Assembly (NCBI RefSeq): GCF_036241575.1
Contig: NZ_CP108455.1
Span: 5,769,501 to 5,833,500 of the forward strand
Reading direction: 5' to 3'
DNA: 64,000 nt
DNA from: Streptomyces sp. NBC_01267
GTDB lineage: Bacteria > Actinomycetota > Actinomycetes > Streptomycetales > Streptomycetaceae
Part shown: positions 17,798 through 26,353 of the stretch, one piece after another
How positions within the stretch are numbered: position 1 is the first letter of the stretch
Layout of the letters: each line of letters opens with the position of its first letter
Notes under the pieces: model-generated
Database searches by the model: none
Told to the model about the DNA's origin: nothing
Seen by the model: the letters and a program-made list of their open reading frames with translations, nothing else
Position numbers and translations under genes: made by a program

Positions 17798-18382
17798 ATG
17801 ACCCGCGTGATCGCCGGTACGGCCGGCGGGCGCCGCCTCGCCGTTCCGCCGGGCAACGGCACCCGCCCCACATCCGACCGCGCGCGCGAAGGGCTCTTCT
17901 CGACCTGGGAAGCGCTCCTCGGCACCCTGGAGGGGACCCGGATCGCCGATCTGTACGCGGGATCCGGCGCCGTCGGTCTGGAGGCGCTCTCCCGCGGCGC
18001 GGTGCACGCCCTACTGGTCGAGGCCGACGTCCGGGCCGCGGCGACCGTCCGTGACAACGTACGCACCCTGGGTCTCCCCGGGGCGGAGGTACGGACGGGC
18101 AAAGCGGAGCAGATCGTGACGGGACCGGCGCCCGAAGCCCCGTACGACGTGATTTTCCTCGATCCCCCGTACGCCGTGACCGATGGCGATCTTCGCGAGA
18201 TCCTGCTCACACTCCGTGCCCAGGGGTGGCTCAGCGGCGATGCCCTCGTCACGGTGGAACGGAGCACACGAGGCGGAGAATTCAAGTGGCCCAAGGGTTT
18301 TGAGCCTTTGCGGGCCCGTCGCTACGGCGAGGGCACGCTTTGGTACGGTCGCGCCGCCTTTACGTGCGAAGACGCACGATGA
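17798..18382 (+). CDS. rsmD: 16S rRNA (guanine-966-N2)-methyltransferase
   Basis: SAM-dependent methyltransferase of 194 residues that modifies G966 of 16S rRNA. It starts [19 protein letters not shown], the usual RsmD opening, followed by [16 protein letters not shown], the SAM motif [18 protein letters not shown] near residue 50 and the catalytic DPPY (FLDPPYAV) near 123. It lies between recG and coaD, as in most actinobacteria. The stop region touches the coaD leader. Confidence 0.94.
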   Translation: MTRVIAGTAGGRRLAVPPGNGTRPTSDRAREGLFSTWEALLGTLEGTRIADLYAGSGAVGLEALSRGAVHALLVEADVRAAATVRDNVRTLGLPGAEVRTGKAEQIVTGPAPEAPYDVIFLDPPYAVTDGDLREILLTLRAQGWLSGDALVTVERSTRGGEFKWPKGFEPLRARRYGEGTLWYGRAAFTCEDAR

Positions 18383-18408
18383 CCGGACCCGGGAACGAGG
18401 GACTTCAG

Positions 18409-18891
18409 TTGCGCCGCGCCGTCTGTCCGGGGTCGTTCGACCCCATCACCAATGGACACCTCGACATCATCGCCCGAGCGTCGAAGCTGTACGACGTCGT
18501 ACATGTGGCCGTGATGATCAACCAGTCGAAGCAGGGTCTGTTCTCCATCGACGAGCGGATCGAGCTGATCCGTGAGGTGACCGCCGATCTCGGGAACGTC
18601 GAGGTCGAGTCCTTCCACGGCTTGCTCGTCGACTTCTGCAAGCAGCGCGACATCCCGGCCATCGTGAAGGGGCTGCGTGCCGTCAGCGACTTCGACTACG
18701 AGCTTCAGATGGCCCAGATGAACAACGGGCTCTCCGGTGTCGAGACGCTGTTCGTCCCCACCAATCCCACCTACAGCTTCCTCTCGTCCAGTCTGGTCAA
18801 AGAGGTCGCGACCTGGGGCGGAGACGTCTCGCACCTGCTGCCGTCGCTCGTCCACGAGGCCCTGGTGCAGCGCCTCGGCGAGAAGCGATGA
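18409..18891 (+). CDS. coaD: phosphopantetheine adenylyltransferase
   Basis: Fourth step of coenzyme A synthesis: adenylates 4'-phosphopantetheine. 160 residues from the TTG at 18409, which gives the usual [19 protein letters not shown] start with the nucleotidyltransferase GxFDPxTxGH signature; GAGGGA lies 6 nt before it. An ATG at 18379 overlapping the rsmD stop would add ten residues and is the alternative. The C-terminal [13 protein letters not shown] corresponds to the second ATP-binding motif. Length matches the family. Confidence 0.94.
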   Translation: MRRAVCPGSFDPITNGHLDIIARASKLYDVVHVAVMINQSKQGLFSIDERIELIREVTADLGNVEVESFHGLLVDFCKQRDIPAIVKGLRAVSDFDYELQMAQMNNGLSGVETLFVPTNPTYSFLSSSLVKEVATWGGDVSHLLPSLVHEALVQRLGEKR

Positions 18892-18987
18892 ACTGACCAT
18901 GCGTCACCCGGTGTCGGGCGGGCGCCGACTGGCCGTACAGTCGTCCCCGTCCGTCTCCAGGCCGGAAGAACAGGTGGCGAGCACACG

Positions 18988-20103
18988 GTGGACGTGCAGA
19001 AGAAACTCGACGAGATCGTCGACACGGTCGGCAGCGCCAGGTCCATGCCCATGTCGGCCTCCTGCGTGGTCAACCGCGCCGAGTTGCTGGCGATGCTCGA
19101 AGAGATGCGCGAGGCCCTGCCGGGGTCCCTGGCGCAGGCACAGGAACTGATCGGCGGCCGCGAGCAGATGGTCGAGGAGGCCCGTATCGAGGCCGACCGG
19201 ATCATCGAGGCGGCCCATGCCCATCGCGGCTCCCTGATCTCCGACACGGAGGTCGCCCGGCAGTCCCAGGACGAGGCCGACCGCGTCCTCGCGGAGGCCC
19301 GCCGGGACGCCGAGGAGATCCGCGCCGAGGCCGACGACTACGTCGACTCCAAGCTGGCGAACTTCGAGGTCGTCCTCACCAAGACCATCGGCTCCGTCGA
19401 CCGCGGGCGCGAGAAGCTGCTCGGCCGCGGCCCGGGTCTGGACGAACAGGGGTACGAGGACCCGGAGGCCCCGGAGCGCAGTCACGACCCGGAGACGCTC
19501 AGGGAGCGGGCCGACGAGTACGTCGACACCAAGCTGGGCGCCTTCGAGGCCGTACTGGCCAAGACGCTCGAAGCGGTGGGGCGCGGCCGGCAGAAGCTGC
19601 ACGGCCGGGTCGCCTCCGACGAGCTCGGTGTGCACATGGCCGAGCAGGACGAGATGGGCCACCGGCACAGCAGCGACGCGGACTTCCTGTCGGACCTGGC
19701 CGAGCCGCAGCCGGCCGTTCCGGCTCAGCAGCCCGCGTCGATGCCCGCGCCGCTGGCGGCCCAGGCGCAGCCGGAGGCCCTTCCGCAGCGGCAGACCGAA
19801 GTCCCGGCCCAGCAGACGTACGACCCGTACGGCTATCAGCAGCCCCAGCAGCCCCAGCAGCCCCAGCAGCCCCAGCAGCAGGACCCCTACGCGTACCAGC
19901 AGCAGTACGGATACCAGCAGGACCCGTACGGCTATCAGCAGCCCCAGCAGCAGGACCCCTACGCGTACCAGCAGCCCGAGCAGATCCAGCCGCAGCAGCT
20001 CCCGCAGCAGGCCCCGCAGCAGAGCGCCCTCGACGAGACCAGCCTCTTCGACACGAGCATGATCAACCTCGATCAGCTCCGCGAGTACGAACAGGGACGC
20101 TAG
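18988..20103 (+). CDS. DivIVA-like coiled-coil protein with Gln/Pro/Tyr-rich tail
   Basis: Protein of 371 residues. Residues about 1-210 are helical and charged (VEEARIEADRIIEAAHAH, AEARRDAEEIRAEADDYVD), as in DivIVA/ATP synthase b-type coiled coils; the phrase EADxYVDxKLxxFExVLxKTxxxVxRGRxKL occurs twice, at about 112 and 172. The tail from about 240 is almost only Q, P, Y and D in repeats such as DPYGYQQPQQ, hence disordered. Homologues at this place are annotated as cell division initiation protein; the direct role is unknown. The GTG start at 18988 is probable. Confidence 0.8.
   Translation: MDVQKKLDEIVDTVGSARSMPMSASCVVNRAELLAMLEEMREALPGSLAQAQELIGGREQMVEEARIEADRIIEAAHAHRGSLISDTEVARQSQDEADRVLAEARRDAEEIRAEADDYVDSKLANFEVVLTKTIGSVDRGREKLLGRGPGLDEQGYEDPEAPERSHDPETLRERADEYVDTKLGAFEAVLAKTLEAVGRGRQKLHGRVASDELGVHMAEQDEMGHRHSSDADFLSDLAEPQPAVPAQQPASMPAPLAAQAQPEALPQRQTEVPAQQTYDPYGYQQPQQPQQPQQPQQQDPYAYQQQYGYQQDPYGYQQPQQQDPYAYQQPEQIQPQQLPQQAPQQSALDETSLFDTSMINLDQLREYEQGR
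19822..19992 (+). repeat. in-frame repeats coding the Q/P/Y tail
   Basis: Two long units beginning GACCCGTACGGCTATCAGCA (19822 and 19921), two copies of a unit with GACCCCTACGCGTACCAGCA, and runs of CCCCAGCAG. Slippage here can change tail length without breaking the frame. Confidence 0.8.
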
Positions 20104-20272
20104 GAGCTTTCCGGTCCCGAAGGGGCCGATTGGGTCTATGGCGGCCGGTCCAGTATCCTGGCTCTTCGGTCGCCCGTATCTCCGCGATCCGTGCTGCCCG
20201 TTCCGATGGTCTCCGGACGGTTTCCGACGTGGCGGCGCCCTATTCTTCAGCGATCCGAAAGCAGGAAGAGCC

Positions 20273-20917
20273 CTGAACGCCCGCCTCGACCACCGCAACC
20301 CCCTCGTGTTCGACACACACGAGCTGGGTCGGCGTCCCGGTGCGCTCCAGCGGCTCACCCGCTCGGTCGCAGCCCCCAAGGATTTCGGTATCGAAGGGGT
20401 CATCGGAGTGCCCGAGGGCGCTCCGGTCGAAATCCAGCTCCGCCTTGAGTCGGTCATGGACGGGGTGCTTGTCACAGGCACCGCCCGTTCATCCGCCAAG
20501 GGGGAGTGCGTAAGGTGTCTGGAGCCGCTGGAGCGAGAGCTCGAAGCGGATTTCCAGGAGATGTTCTCGTACCCCGAAGCCGACGACCGGGGCCGCAGCA
20601 AGAAGGCGGACCCGGCTGACAGTGCCGACGACGAGGACGAGGAAATCACCCCACTTGAGGACGGCTTGTTCGACCTCGAACCCGTGCTGCGTGATGCGGT
20701 GGTGCTCGCACTGCCGATGCAGCCGGTGTGCCGGGAGGATTGCGCCGGCCTGTGTTCCGAATGCGGAATCAGGCTGGACGACGAACCCGGTCACCACCAT
20801 GACGCCGTCGACGCACGTTGGGCGGCGCTGCAGGGACTCGTCGGGACCGGCCAGGTCGACGAGAAGGACAACGTTGACGGCGCCGAGCCTGGCGTCGACG
20901 AGAAGCAGGAGAAGTAG
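20273..20917 (+). CDS. YceD/DUF177 family protein
   Basis: Protein of about 214 residues. It contains the DUF177 core: [24 protein letters not shown] near residue 80, and [19 protein letters not shown] near 148, whose cysteines may bind metal. YceD homologues are co-transcribed with rpmF and are implicated in 23S rRNA or L32 maturation in plants and bacteria. No ATG, GTG or TTG lies between 20138 and the conserved [18 protein letters not shown], so the CTG at 20273, 5 nt after an AGGAAG box, is the likeliest start; the alternative is ATG at 20138, adding 45 residues of atypical codon use. rpmF follows after 2 nt. Confidence 0.82.
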   Translation: MNARLDHRNPLVFDTHELGRRPGALQRLTRSVAAPKDFGIEGVIGVPEGAPVEIQLRLESVMDGVLVTGTARSSAKGECVRCLEPLERELEADFQEMFSYPEADDRGRSKKADPADSADDEDEEITPLEDGLFDLEPVLRDAVVLALPMQPVCREDCAGLCSECGIRLDDEPGHHHDAVDARWAALQGLVGTGQVDEKDNVDGAEPGVDEKQEK

Positions 20918-20919
20918 CC

Positions 20920-21093
20920 GTGGCTGTTCCGAAGCGGAAGATGTCGCGCAGCAACACGCGCCACCGCCGGTCGCAGTGGAAGGCTGCGGTCCCCACCCTG
21001 GTTACGTGTGAGCGTTGCCAGGAGCCGAAGCTCCAGCACATCGCGTGCCCGAGCTGCGGCACCTACAACAAGCGCCAGGTCCTCGAGGTCTGA
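20920..21093 (+). CDS. rpmF: 50S ribosomal protein L32
   Basis: Ribosomal protein of 57 residues, starting [21 protein letters not shown], with zinc-type CERC and CPSC pairs. The GTG start is 2 nt after the DUF177 stop, with AGCAGGAGAAG as ribosome site inside that gene. The yceD-rpmF pair is widely conserved, here followed by rnc. Confidence 0.96.
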   Translation: MAVPKRKMSRSNTRHRRSQWKAAVPTLVTCERCQEPKLQHIACPSCGTYNKRQVLEV

Positions 21094-21112
21094 GCGGCTG
21101 GTGAGAGGCGCA

Positions 21113-21916
21113 ATGTCTGACGTCAACAAGACGGACAATGCCTCGTCCCACACGCTTCTGGAAGGGCGGCTCGGGTACACACTCGAGTCCGCCCTTCTGG
21201 TGCGTGCGCTGACCCACCGTTCGTACGCGTACGAGAACGGCGGTCTGCCCACCAACGAGCGACTGGAGTTCCTCGGGGACTCCGTGCTCGGCCTGGTGGT
21301 CACGGACACGCTCTATCGCACCCACCCCGATCTCCCGGAGGGCCAGCTGGCCAAACTCCGGGCCGCGGTGGTCAACTCGCGTGCGCTCGCAGGGGTCAGC
21401 CGTGGGCTCGAACTCGGTCTCTTCATCCGGCTCGGCCGCGGTGAAGAAGGCACGGGCGGGCGGGACAAGGCGTCCATTCTCGCCGACACCCTGGAAGCGG
21501 TGATCGGCGCCGTCTATCTCGATCAGGGCCTCGAAGCGGCATCGGAGCTGGTGCACCGGCTTTTCGACCCCCTCATCGAGTTGTCCTCCAACCTCGGCGC
21601 GGGCCTGGACTGGAAGACCAGTCTTCAGGAACTCACCGCAAGCGAAGGTCTCGGGGTTCCGGAGTACCTGGTCAGTGAGACCGGTCCGGACCACGAGAAG
21701 ACCTTCACCGCTGCTGCTCGCGTCGGTGGTGTCTCGTACGGCACCGGCACCGGCCGCAGCAAGAAGGAAGCGGAACAGCAGGCGGCGGAATCCGCGTGGC
21801 GTGAGATCAGCGCCGCGGCGGAAGAGCGTGCGGTGGCGGCCAGGACCGCTGCCGACGCCCCCGAAGAGGACGCCGACACCTCTTCGGCCCCTGCCGCCGG
21901 TACGGCTTCGGCCTGA
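21113..21916 (+). CDS. rnc: ribonuclease III
   Basis: Double-strand-specific endoribonuclease, 267 residues. The nuclease domain carries [15 protein letters not shown] near residue 45 (catalytic Glu and Asp) and [15 protein letters not shown] near 122. The C-terminal dsRNA-binding domain includes [18 protein letters not shown], and an acidic Ala-rich tail follows. In S. coelicolor the same gene is absB, needed for antibiotic production. The ATG at 21113 follows GAGAGG; an in-frame GTG four codons earlier is possible. Confidence 0.96.
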   Translation: MSDVNKTDNASSHTLLEGRLGYTLESALLVRALTHRSYAYENGGLPTNERLEFLGDSVLGLVVTDTLYRTHPDLPEGQLAKLRAAVVNSRALAGVSRGLELGLFIRLGRGEEGTGGRDKASILADTLEAVIGAVYLDQGLEAASELVHRLFDPLIELSSNLGAGLDWKTSLQELTASEGLGVPEYLVSETGPDHEKTFTAAARVGGVSYGTGTGRSKKEAEQQAAESAWREISAAAEERAVAARTAADAPEEDADTSSAPAAGTASA

Positions 21917-21930
21917 CGCCGGTTCTTTCC

Positions 21931-21958
21931 CCGCCCGTCCCCTCACGGGGGCGGGCGG
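21931..21958 (+). terminator. candidate terminator hairpin between rnc and mutM
   Basis: A 12-bp stem (CCGCCCGTCCCC with one G-U pair) and a TCAC loop, 14 nt after the rnc stop, followed by TT only. Confidence 0.5.
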
Positions 21959-22014
21959 TTCCGCATGCACCGGCCATCGTCGCGTTGACCGGCCAGACCT
22001 TCGGAGGATCAGTC

Positions 22015-22875
22015 GTGCCCGAGTTGCCCGAGGTGGAAGTCGTCCGGCGCGGGCTGGAGCGCTGGGTCACCGACCGTACCGTCGCCGAGGTGCAGGTGCT
22101 GCACCCTCGTGCCGTACGCCGTCACACCGCGGGCGGCGAGGACTTCGCGGCGGCGCTGCGGGGCCATCGGTTCGGGGTGGCGAGCCGACGGGGGAAGTAC
22201 CTCTGGCTGCCGCTGGCGGACACCGACTCCTCGGTCCTCGGCCATCTCGGGATGAGCGGACAGCTCCTCGTGCAGCCCGAGGACGCCACCGACGAGAAGC
22301 ATCTGCGGATCCGTATCCGGTTCGACGACACCCTGGGCACCGAGCTGCGCTTCGTCGACCAGCGCACGTTCGGCGGGCTCTCCCTGCACCCCAACACCGC
22401 GGACGGGCTGCCGGACGTCATCGCGCACATCGCCCGCGATCCGCTGGACGAGAAGTTCGACGACGCCGCGTTCCACACGGCGCTGCGCCTGCGCCGTACC
22501 ACCATCAAACGCGCTCTGCTCGACCAGTCGCTGATCAGCGGGGTGGGCAACATCTACGCGGACGAGGCGCTCTGGCGCTCGCGCCTGCACTACGAGCGCC
22601 CCACCGCCACCCTCACCCGCCCGCGCACCGCGGAACTCCTCGGTCACGTACGGGATGTGATGAACGAGGCGCTCGCTGTCGGCGGCACCAGCTTCGACAG
22701 CCTCTACGTCAACGTGAACGGTGAATCGGGCTACTTCGAACGGTCGCTGGACGCCTACGGGCGCGAGGACGAACCATGCCGCCGCTGTGGCACCGCCATG
22801 CGCCGCCGCCCCTGGATGAACCGGTCGAGCTACTTCTGCCCGCGCTGCCAGCGCCCACCGGCCGGCTCGCTCTAG
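22015..22875 (+). CDS. mutM: formamidopyrimidine-DNA glycosylase
   Basis: Base-excision repair enzyme that removes 8-oxoguanine and Fapy lesions. 286 residues. It starts [16 protein letters not shown], with the catalytic N-terminal Pro and Glu, which requires the GTG at 22015 (GGAGG 8 nt upstream). A conserved Lys is in [10 protein letters not shown] near residue 80, and the C-terminal zinc finger is CRRCGTAM with CPRCQ. Complete and of normal length. Confidence 0.96.
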   Translation: MPELPEVEVVRRGLERWVTDRTVAEVQVLHPRAVRRHTAGGEDFAAALRGHRFGVASRRGKYLWLPLADTDSSVLGHLGMSGQLLVQPEDATDEKHLRIRIRFDDTLGTELRFVDQRTFGGLSLHPNTADGLPDVIAHIARDPLDEKFDDAAFHTALRLRRTTIKRALLDQSLISGVGNIYADEALWRSRLHYERPTATLTRPRTAELLGHVRDVMNEALAVGGTSFDSLYVNVNGESGYFERSLDAYGREDEPCRRCGTAMRRRPWMNRSSYFCPRCQRPPAGSL

Positions 22876-22939
22876 AAGGCTCCGGCTAGAAGGCTCCGAC
22901 CTGCTGGAATCCAGTGAGTGAGCTTCGGGCCCCGGAACG

Positions 22940-23353
22940 CTACGCGCGCTCCTGCGGATCGCCGTGCGCCGAGTCGTACCGCCCGCGTGCTGTGAGTACT
23001 TCGTCCATCCGCCCCTCGACGAGCTCGATCAGCCCGAGCAGCCGCTCCGCGACATCGTGGCCCAGGGCCGTGAGTTCGTAGTCGACGCGGGGCGGATTGG
23101 TCGGCTGCGCCTCGCGGTGCACGAGGCCGTCACGTTCCAGCGCGTGCAGCGTCCGGGAGAGCATCTTCTCGCTGATGCCGTCGACGCGCCGGCGCAGCTC
23201 GTTGAAGCGCAAGGGGTGCTCGTGCAGGGCGCCGACCGTCAGGCTGCCCCAGCGGCCCGTGACGTTCTCCAGGGTGCCGCGCGAAGGGCACGCTCTGGCG
23301 AACACGTCGAACGGCAGGTCGGCGGCGCTGTCGTCGCGAACCGTGCTTTCCAT
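22940..23353 (-). CDS. HxlR-family transcriptional regulator
   Basis: Winged-helix regulator of 137 residues. It has the HxlR opening CPSRGTLENVTGRWGSLTVGAL near residue 22 and the recognition region RFNELRRRVDGISEKMLSRTLHALERDGLVHRE near 48-80. Such proteins often sense aldehydes, quinones or oxidants, sometimes through the N-terminal Cys seen here. It is convergent with mutM. Its upstream side is the left edge of the integrated element, 35 nt away, so any divergent target gene has been separated from it or never existed. Confidence 0.88.
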   Translation of the reverse strand: MESTVRDDSAADLPFDVFARACPSRGTLENVTGRWGSLTVGALHEHPLRFNELRRRVDGISEKMLSRTLHALERDGLVHREAQPTNPPRVDYELTALGHDVAERLLGLIELVEGRMDEVLTARGRYDSAHGDPQERA

Positions 23354-23387
23354 ACGGCCAGCCTACTGCGGTACCGCGCCGCGGTTC

Positions 23388-23398
23388 AGAAGCCGAAG
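23388..23398. repeat. left attachment-site core (attL), candidate
   Basis: AGAAGCCGAAG, identical to the site at 30044. Read on the minus strand with the preceding TCA it spells FGF-stop, as does the real end of the CAP-domain gene at the right edge. Fusion of the two flanks at this core would rebuild that gene with TGA instead of TAA as stop. Confidence 0.65.
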
Positions 23399-23536
23399 AA
23401 GTGACGGTGCGGGTTCGCAGCCTGCGGACTTCTTGACGATCAATGCTGTGACCTGCGGCTGGGGTGTCGATGGGTGTCAACGTTGGTCATCGCTGTGCGG
23501 CCGCGGACGGCCCACAGACGGCCCGCACCGTCATAC

Positions 23537-24208
23537 CTAGCTGGAAGACTTATCCTCCGAAGCCTTTGTGCGACGCTGCTGGAATTCGTCGTACTTGGCG
23601 GTGAAGACGTAGATGTAGTCAAGAAGCGCTTCGGCGAGTTCTAGAGCGTCCTGGGCGTCCTCCCGGCCCAATGCTTCCTTGCTGAAGTGGGCTCCTTGGT
23701 TGCCGAGCACGCGCAGTGCTTGCGCCCAGTCGAAGAGACGCCCCTCGATCTTTTTTGCGTCACGCAGCTCACCCAGCGCAGCAAAAAGCGCCTTCTTGCC
23801 TGTTCCCTGGTCGAAGCACATGCCCTCAAGAGTGCGTCGGACCATAACGGCAGTGGCGGTGTACAACTTGGCGCTGAAGCAGGCCCGAGCCTCGCGCATT
23901 TCGCGGGCTATCGGTAGGGGGATGCTCGGGCTCAGCGGTCCTGTAGCACTGCTAGGCCATTCCTGCGTCGGGCTTGTCCAGCCCCAGTGGCCACCAGCCA
24001 CCATCTCTGACATCTGCATGAGTAGCTGAGGGTTTCGGCACCCGTCGCACGACACAAGTGTGTAGAGCAGAGGCTCGAACCCCTCATCGCCCTCGGGCGC
24101 CAGCGTATAAGTTCCTCGCTGGGTGCTCAGTGTGTGCCCGTCGCAGCGAGGACACTCGATCAACATCGGTGGTAAGGGGGCGGCCCCCCACCCATTCGCG
24201 GTCGTCAT
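23537..24208 (-). CDS. DUF4145-domain protein with N-terminal zinc ribbon
   Basis: Protein of 223 residues. Two CxxC pairs, CPRC at 19-22 and CDGC at 54-57, suggest a small zinc ribbon. The rest (AREMREARACFSAKLYTATAVMVRRTLEGMC, then ALGELRDAKKIEGRLFDWAQALRVLGNQGAH) is the DUF4145 helical core, a family often found in mobile or defence-linked genes but without a settled function. The ATG at 24208 lacks a clear ribosome site; Met15 is the alternative. It is cargo at the left end of the element, separated from the other genes by the structured non-coding region. Confidence 0.75.
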   Translation of the reverse strand: MTTANGWGAAPLPPMLIECPRCDGHTLSTQRGTYTLAPEGDEGFEPLLYTLVSCDGCRNPQLLMQMSEMVAGGHWGWTSPTQEWPSSATGPLSPSIPLPIAREMREARACFSAKLYTATAVMVRRTLEGMCFDQGTGKKALFAALGELRDAKKIEGRLFDWAQALRVLGNQGAHFSKEALGREDAQDALELAEALLDYIYVFTAKYDEFQQRRTKASEDKSSS

Positions 24209-24760
24209 TCTTGGGAGACTAGCGGGGTGTCCAGTCGCTTGTGTCCTCAATGGCAGAGGTTGCCGGGTGCAGCGTCGACGGGGTCTCAGAGGCCGAGCCC
24301 AGCTCCGAAACCCACCACTCACCTCAGCTCCCATCCCGTCCGCCTTCGACCCACACACCGTGGAGCGGGCGTGGTTCAGGGCGTCAAGGTGGAGCGCGCC
24401 ACTGTACGAACGACCTTGACGCCCTGGGCCGCGACTGCTCGGCTCTGCCTGGGTCGAAGGCGGACGGGATGGGAGCCCCACAACGCTCACAACGCTCCGG
24501 CCGGCACCCGCGAACGGCGCCCCTCCCATCCCGGAGTCTGAGCGCCCCCGCCGGAGGCATGTCCTTGAGCCGCGGGCTTGGTTCTCGTCTCATGCCCTCC
24601 GGGCCTATCCACTGCGGGCGCGCGTCGGCGGCGGCAGCGACGAGCGGGCCGAAGGCAGGAGCGCGGGAGCGGCCAGAGCCGGGAAGCGCGCCCGGCGGAG
24701 CGGAGCGCAGCCGGGTGCCTTGATGAGGTAGAGAAACCTGTAACCCGGCCTGCGCGCTGG
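24209..24760. other. long non-coding stretch of the element
   Basis: A 552-bp gap without a credible gene: open frames on several strands overlap one another and are rich in Arg, Pro and Ser. It contains a 150-nt nested inverted repeat (listed separately) and a second shorter copy of CCCATCCCG near 24526. It is the best place in the element for a replication origin. Confidence 0.7.
24327..24476. repeat. 150-nt nested inverted repeat
   Basis: Outer arms of 27 bp are perfectly complementary (24327-24353 and 24450-24476), inner arms of 14 bp likewise (24377-24390 and 24413-24426). Both spacers are 23 nt long and also pair in part, with G-U pairs, and the top loop is 22 nt. The result is one long hairpin with a bulged middle. 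Candidates: single- or double-strand origin of the rolling-circle replicon, or a structured RNA. Confidence 0.85.
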
Positions 24761-25459
24761 CTAGGAGATCTGCTCGGCGGAGAGGGCGTCCGCGATGGCC
24801 TGCATCTCATGGGTGATGGCGTTGGCACCCAGAGAAGCGAACGTCTCGGCCTTGGTGGGCTTGTTGGCGTAGCCGATCACGCTGGCTCCAGCAGCTCGCG
24901 CAGCTTGGATGTCAGTCACTGAGTCACCGATCAGAGCGCATACAGAGACGTCTACGTGCATCAGTTCAGCGGCGTGTATCAGCGGATACGGGTTCGGCTT
25001 CATGAGATGCGGCTGCTCGGATGGGCGGCCCACGATCTCGGCGACGTATCCCCCCAACCCATGACGGTCCAAGAAGGCCTTTACACATTGGGCAGAGTTG
25101 TTGCTCACCACCGCAATCCCTCGGTTGGACTTCCTAGCTGCCAGCAGCGCAGCCACAGAACCCGGCGTCGGAGCTCCAGCAACCTCAACCGCCCGAACCT
25201 CTGCTGCCGTTAGGGCCTGCTCGATCCTCTGGCCCAAGGCTGCATCCGCCTCGTGGGCAATGCTGAGTACCTCGATGGGGTCGGTCGTTCCCATCGCCTT
25301 CGCCGCCGCAGCTCCATCTTCAGCCGAAAGCAGCCCCGCCAGCTCGCTGGCAACTTGCGGTGCCGGCAGTCCGGCGAACACGTCGCAGAGAGGCCCGTCG
25401 AAGTCGAACAACAGGACACGGGCTCCGATGAGCGCCTGGCTGAGAGGGTCAGTGGGCAT
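24761..25459 (-). CDS. HAD-superfamily phosphatase of the element
   Basis: Protein of 232 residues. LLFDFDGPLCD at 16-26 gives the Asp nucleophile and the second Asp; VVSNNSA near 124, KPNPYPLIHAAE near 163 and IGDSVTDIQAARAAG near 183 are motifs II, III and IV. It looks catalytically complete, a phosphoglycolate-phosphatase-like type; substrate unknown. The ATG at 25459 overlaps the end of the GntR gene by 11 nt and follows GGAAGGGA, so the pair is translationally coupled. A longer frame upstream would overlap GntR further and is not favoured. Confidence 0.85.
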   Translation of the reverse strand: MPTDPLSQALIGARVLLFDFDGPLCDVFAGLPAPQVASELAGLLSAEDGAAAAKAMGTTDPIEVLSIAHEADAALGQRIEQALTAAEVRAVEVAGAPTPGSVAALLAARKSNRGIAVVSNNSAQCVKAFLDRHGLGGYVAEIVGRPSEQPHLMKPNPYPLIHAAELMHVDVSVCALIGDSVTDIQAARAAGASVIGYANKPTKAETFASLGANAITHEMQAIADALSAEQIS

Positions 25460-26315
25460 CGAGATCGAAGTCCCTTCCGATGGTTCCCCACACGCTGTCG
25501 AACCACATGCCAGCCTGCTGCACCTGTTGGGCGCCGCTGGAGGATGCACCATCGTTGAGGGAGTGGTGGAACAGCACAGTGTCCTTGCCCACCAAGTCGT
25601 AGATCTCGATGGTTTCGCCTTGGGCGACGACCTTGTTGGGCCGGATCGGGTAGTACCCGAAGAAGGCGTCCTCGCCGTTGATGACGTACAGCTTGAAGAA
25701 GGGCGTCCCGCTGTGGACGCGCACCTGGATGCGGGTTTCTGAGACGAGGCCCAGGTGCTTCAGCTCAGCGACGGAGTCACGGATGCTGCGGGTGTAGCTG
25801 ATCATGATCTCCCGCATACGGTCGCGGAGACGCTGATCATCCTGGCCGTCCGTCATCCGGACCGGCGCGGCCTGGGGCACCGACATGTCCGGGACGAGTA
25901 TCCGCATGGTGATGCTCTGCGGCGTCAGCCTGCCTACTCGGATCTTGTCCAGTGGCTCTTGGAGTGCACCATGCAGGGTTTCGCTGGAGAACCCAGCGAA
26001 GTCGATGGTGACCTCATCCCGGCTGAACGCCTGCTCTACATACGGGCGAAGACCAGAGGGACGCTCGGTGCGGTTACGGACGTAGACCCCGCTGCCCTTT
26101 CGGGAGATGACAAGGCCCTCGTCCTCCAAGTCCCGCAAGGCCCGTTGGATCGTGGCCCGCGCGAAGCCGTACAGCTCGGTTAGCTCCTTGTGGGAGGGGA
26201 GCTTCTCTCCGGGGGCGATTCGACGGGTGCGGATGGCGGCGCTCAGGCTGCTTGCCACCTGCTCGTACGGCGGTCGGTCGTCGTCTGGATCCAACGGGTC
26301 GGGAACGTAGGTCAT
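25449..26315 (-). CDS. GntR-type regulator with unusual C-terminal domain
   Basis: Protein of 288 residues. The N-terminal GntR winged helix runs from PPYEQVASSLSAAIRTRRIAPGEKLPSHKELTELYGFARATIQRALRDLEDEGLV to about residue 75. The remaining 200 residues do not show UTRA or FCD features that I recognise; they end with RVHSGTPFFKLYVINGEDAFFGYYP and a tryptophan-containing segment. It stands divergent to the rep operon, the place of KorSA-type repressors in AICEs, and is coupled to the HAD gene. Likely role: repressor of the element's replication genes, responding to an unknown ligand. Confidence 0.82.
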   Translation of the reverse strand: MTYVPDPLDPDDDRPPYEQVASSLSAAIRTRRIAPGEKLPSHKELTELYGFARATIQRALRDLEDEGLVISRKGSGVYVRNRTERPSGLRPYVEQAFSRDEVTIDFAGFSSETLHGALQEPLDKIRVGRLTPQSITMRILVPDMSVPQAAPVRMTDGQDDQRLRDRMREIMISYTRSIRDSVAELKHLGLVSETRIQVRVHSGTPFFKLYVINGEDAFFGYYPIRPNKVVAQGETIEIYDLVGKDTVLFHHSLNDGASSSGAQQVQQAGMWFDSVWGTIGRDFDLDAH

Positions 26316-26353
26316 TTCTCGATGGTAGGTGACCGGAGGCGGACTAGGACAGT

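Noticed and set aside
23354..23536. tRNA-derived attachment site at the left edge of the element
   Set aside because: No tRNA acceptor or T-arm sequence in either flank.
24227..24723. Overlapping plus-strand frames in the non-coding stretch of the element
   Set aside because: They run through both arms of the 150-nt hairpin, overlap each other in different frames and have no ribosome site or codon bias.
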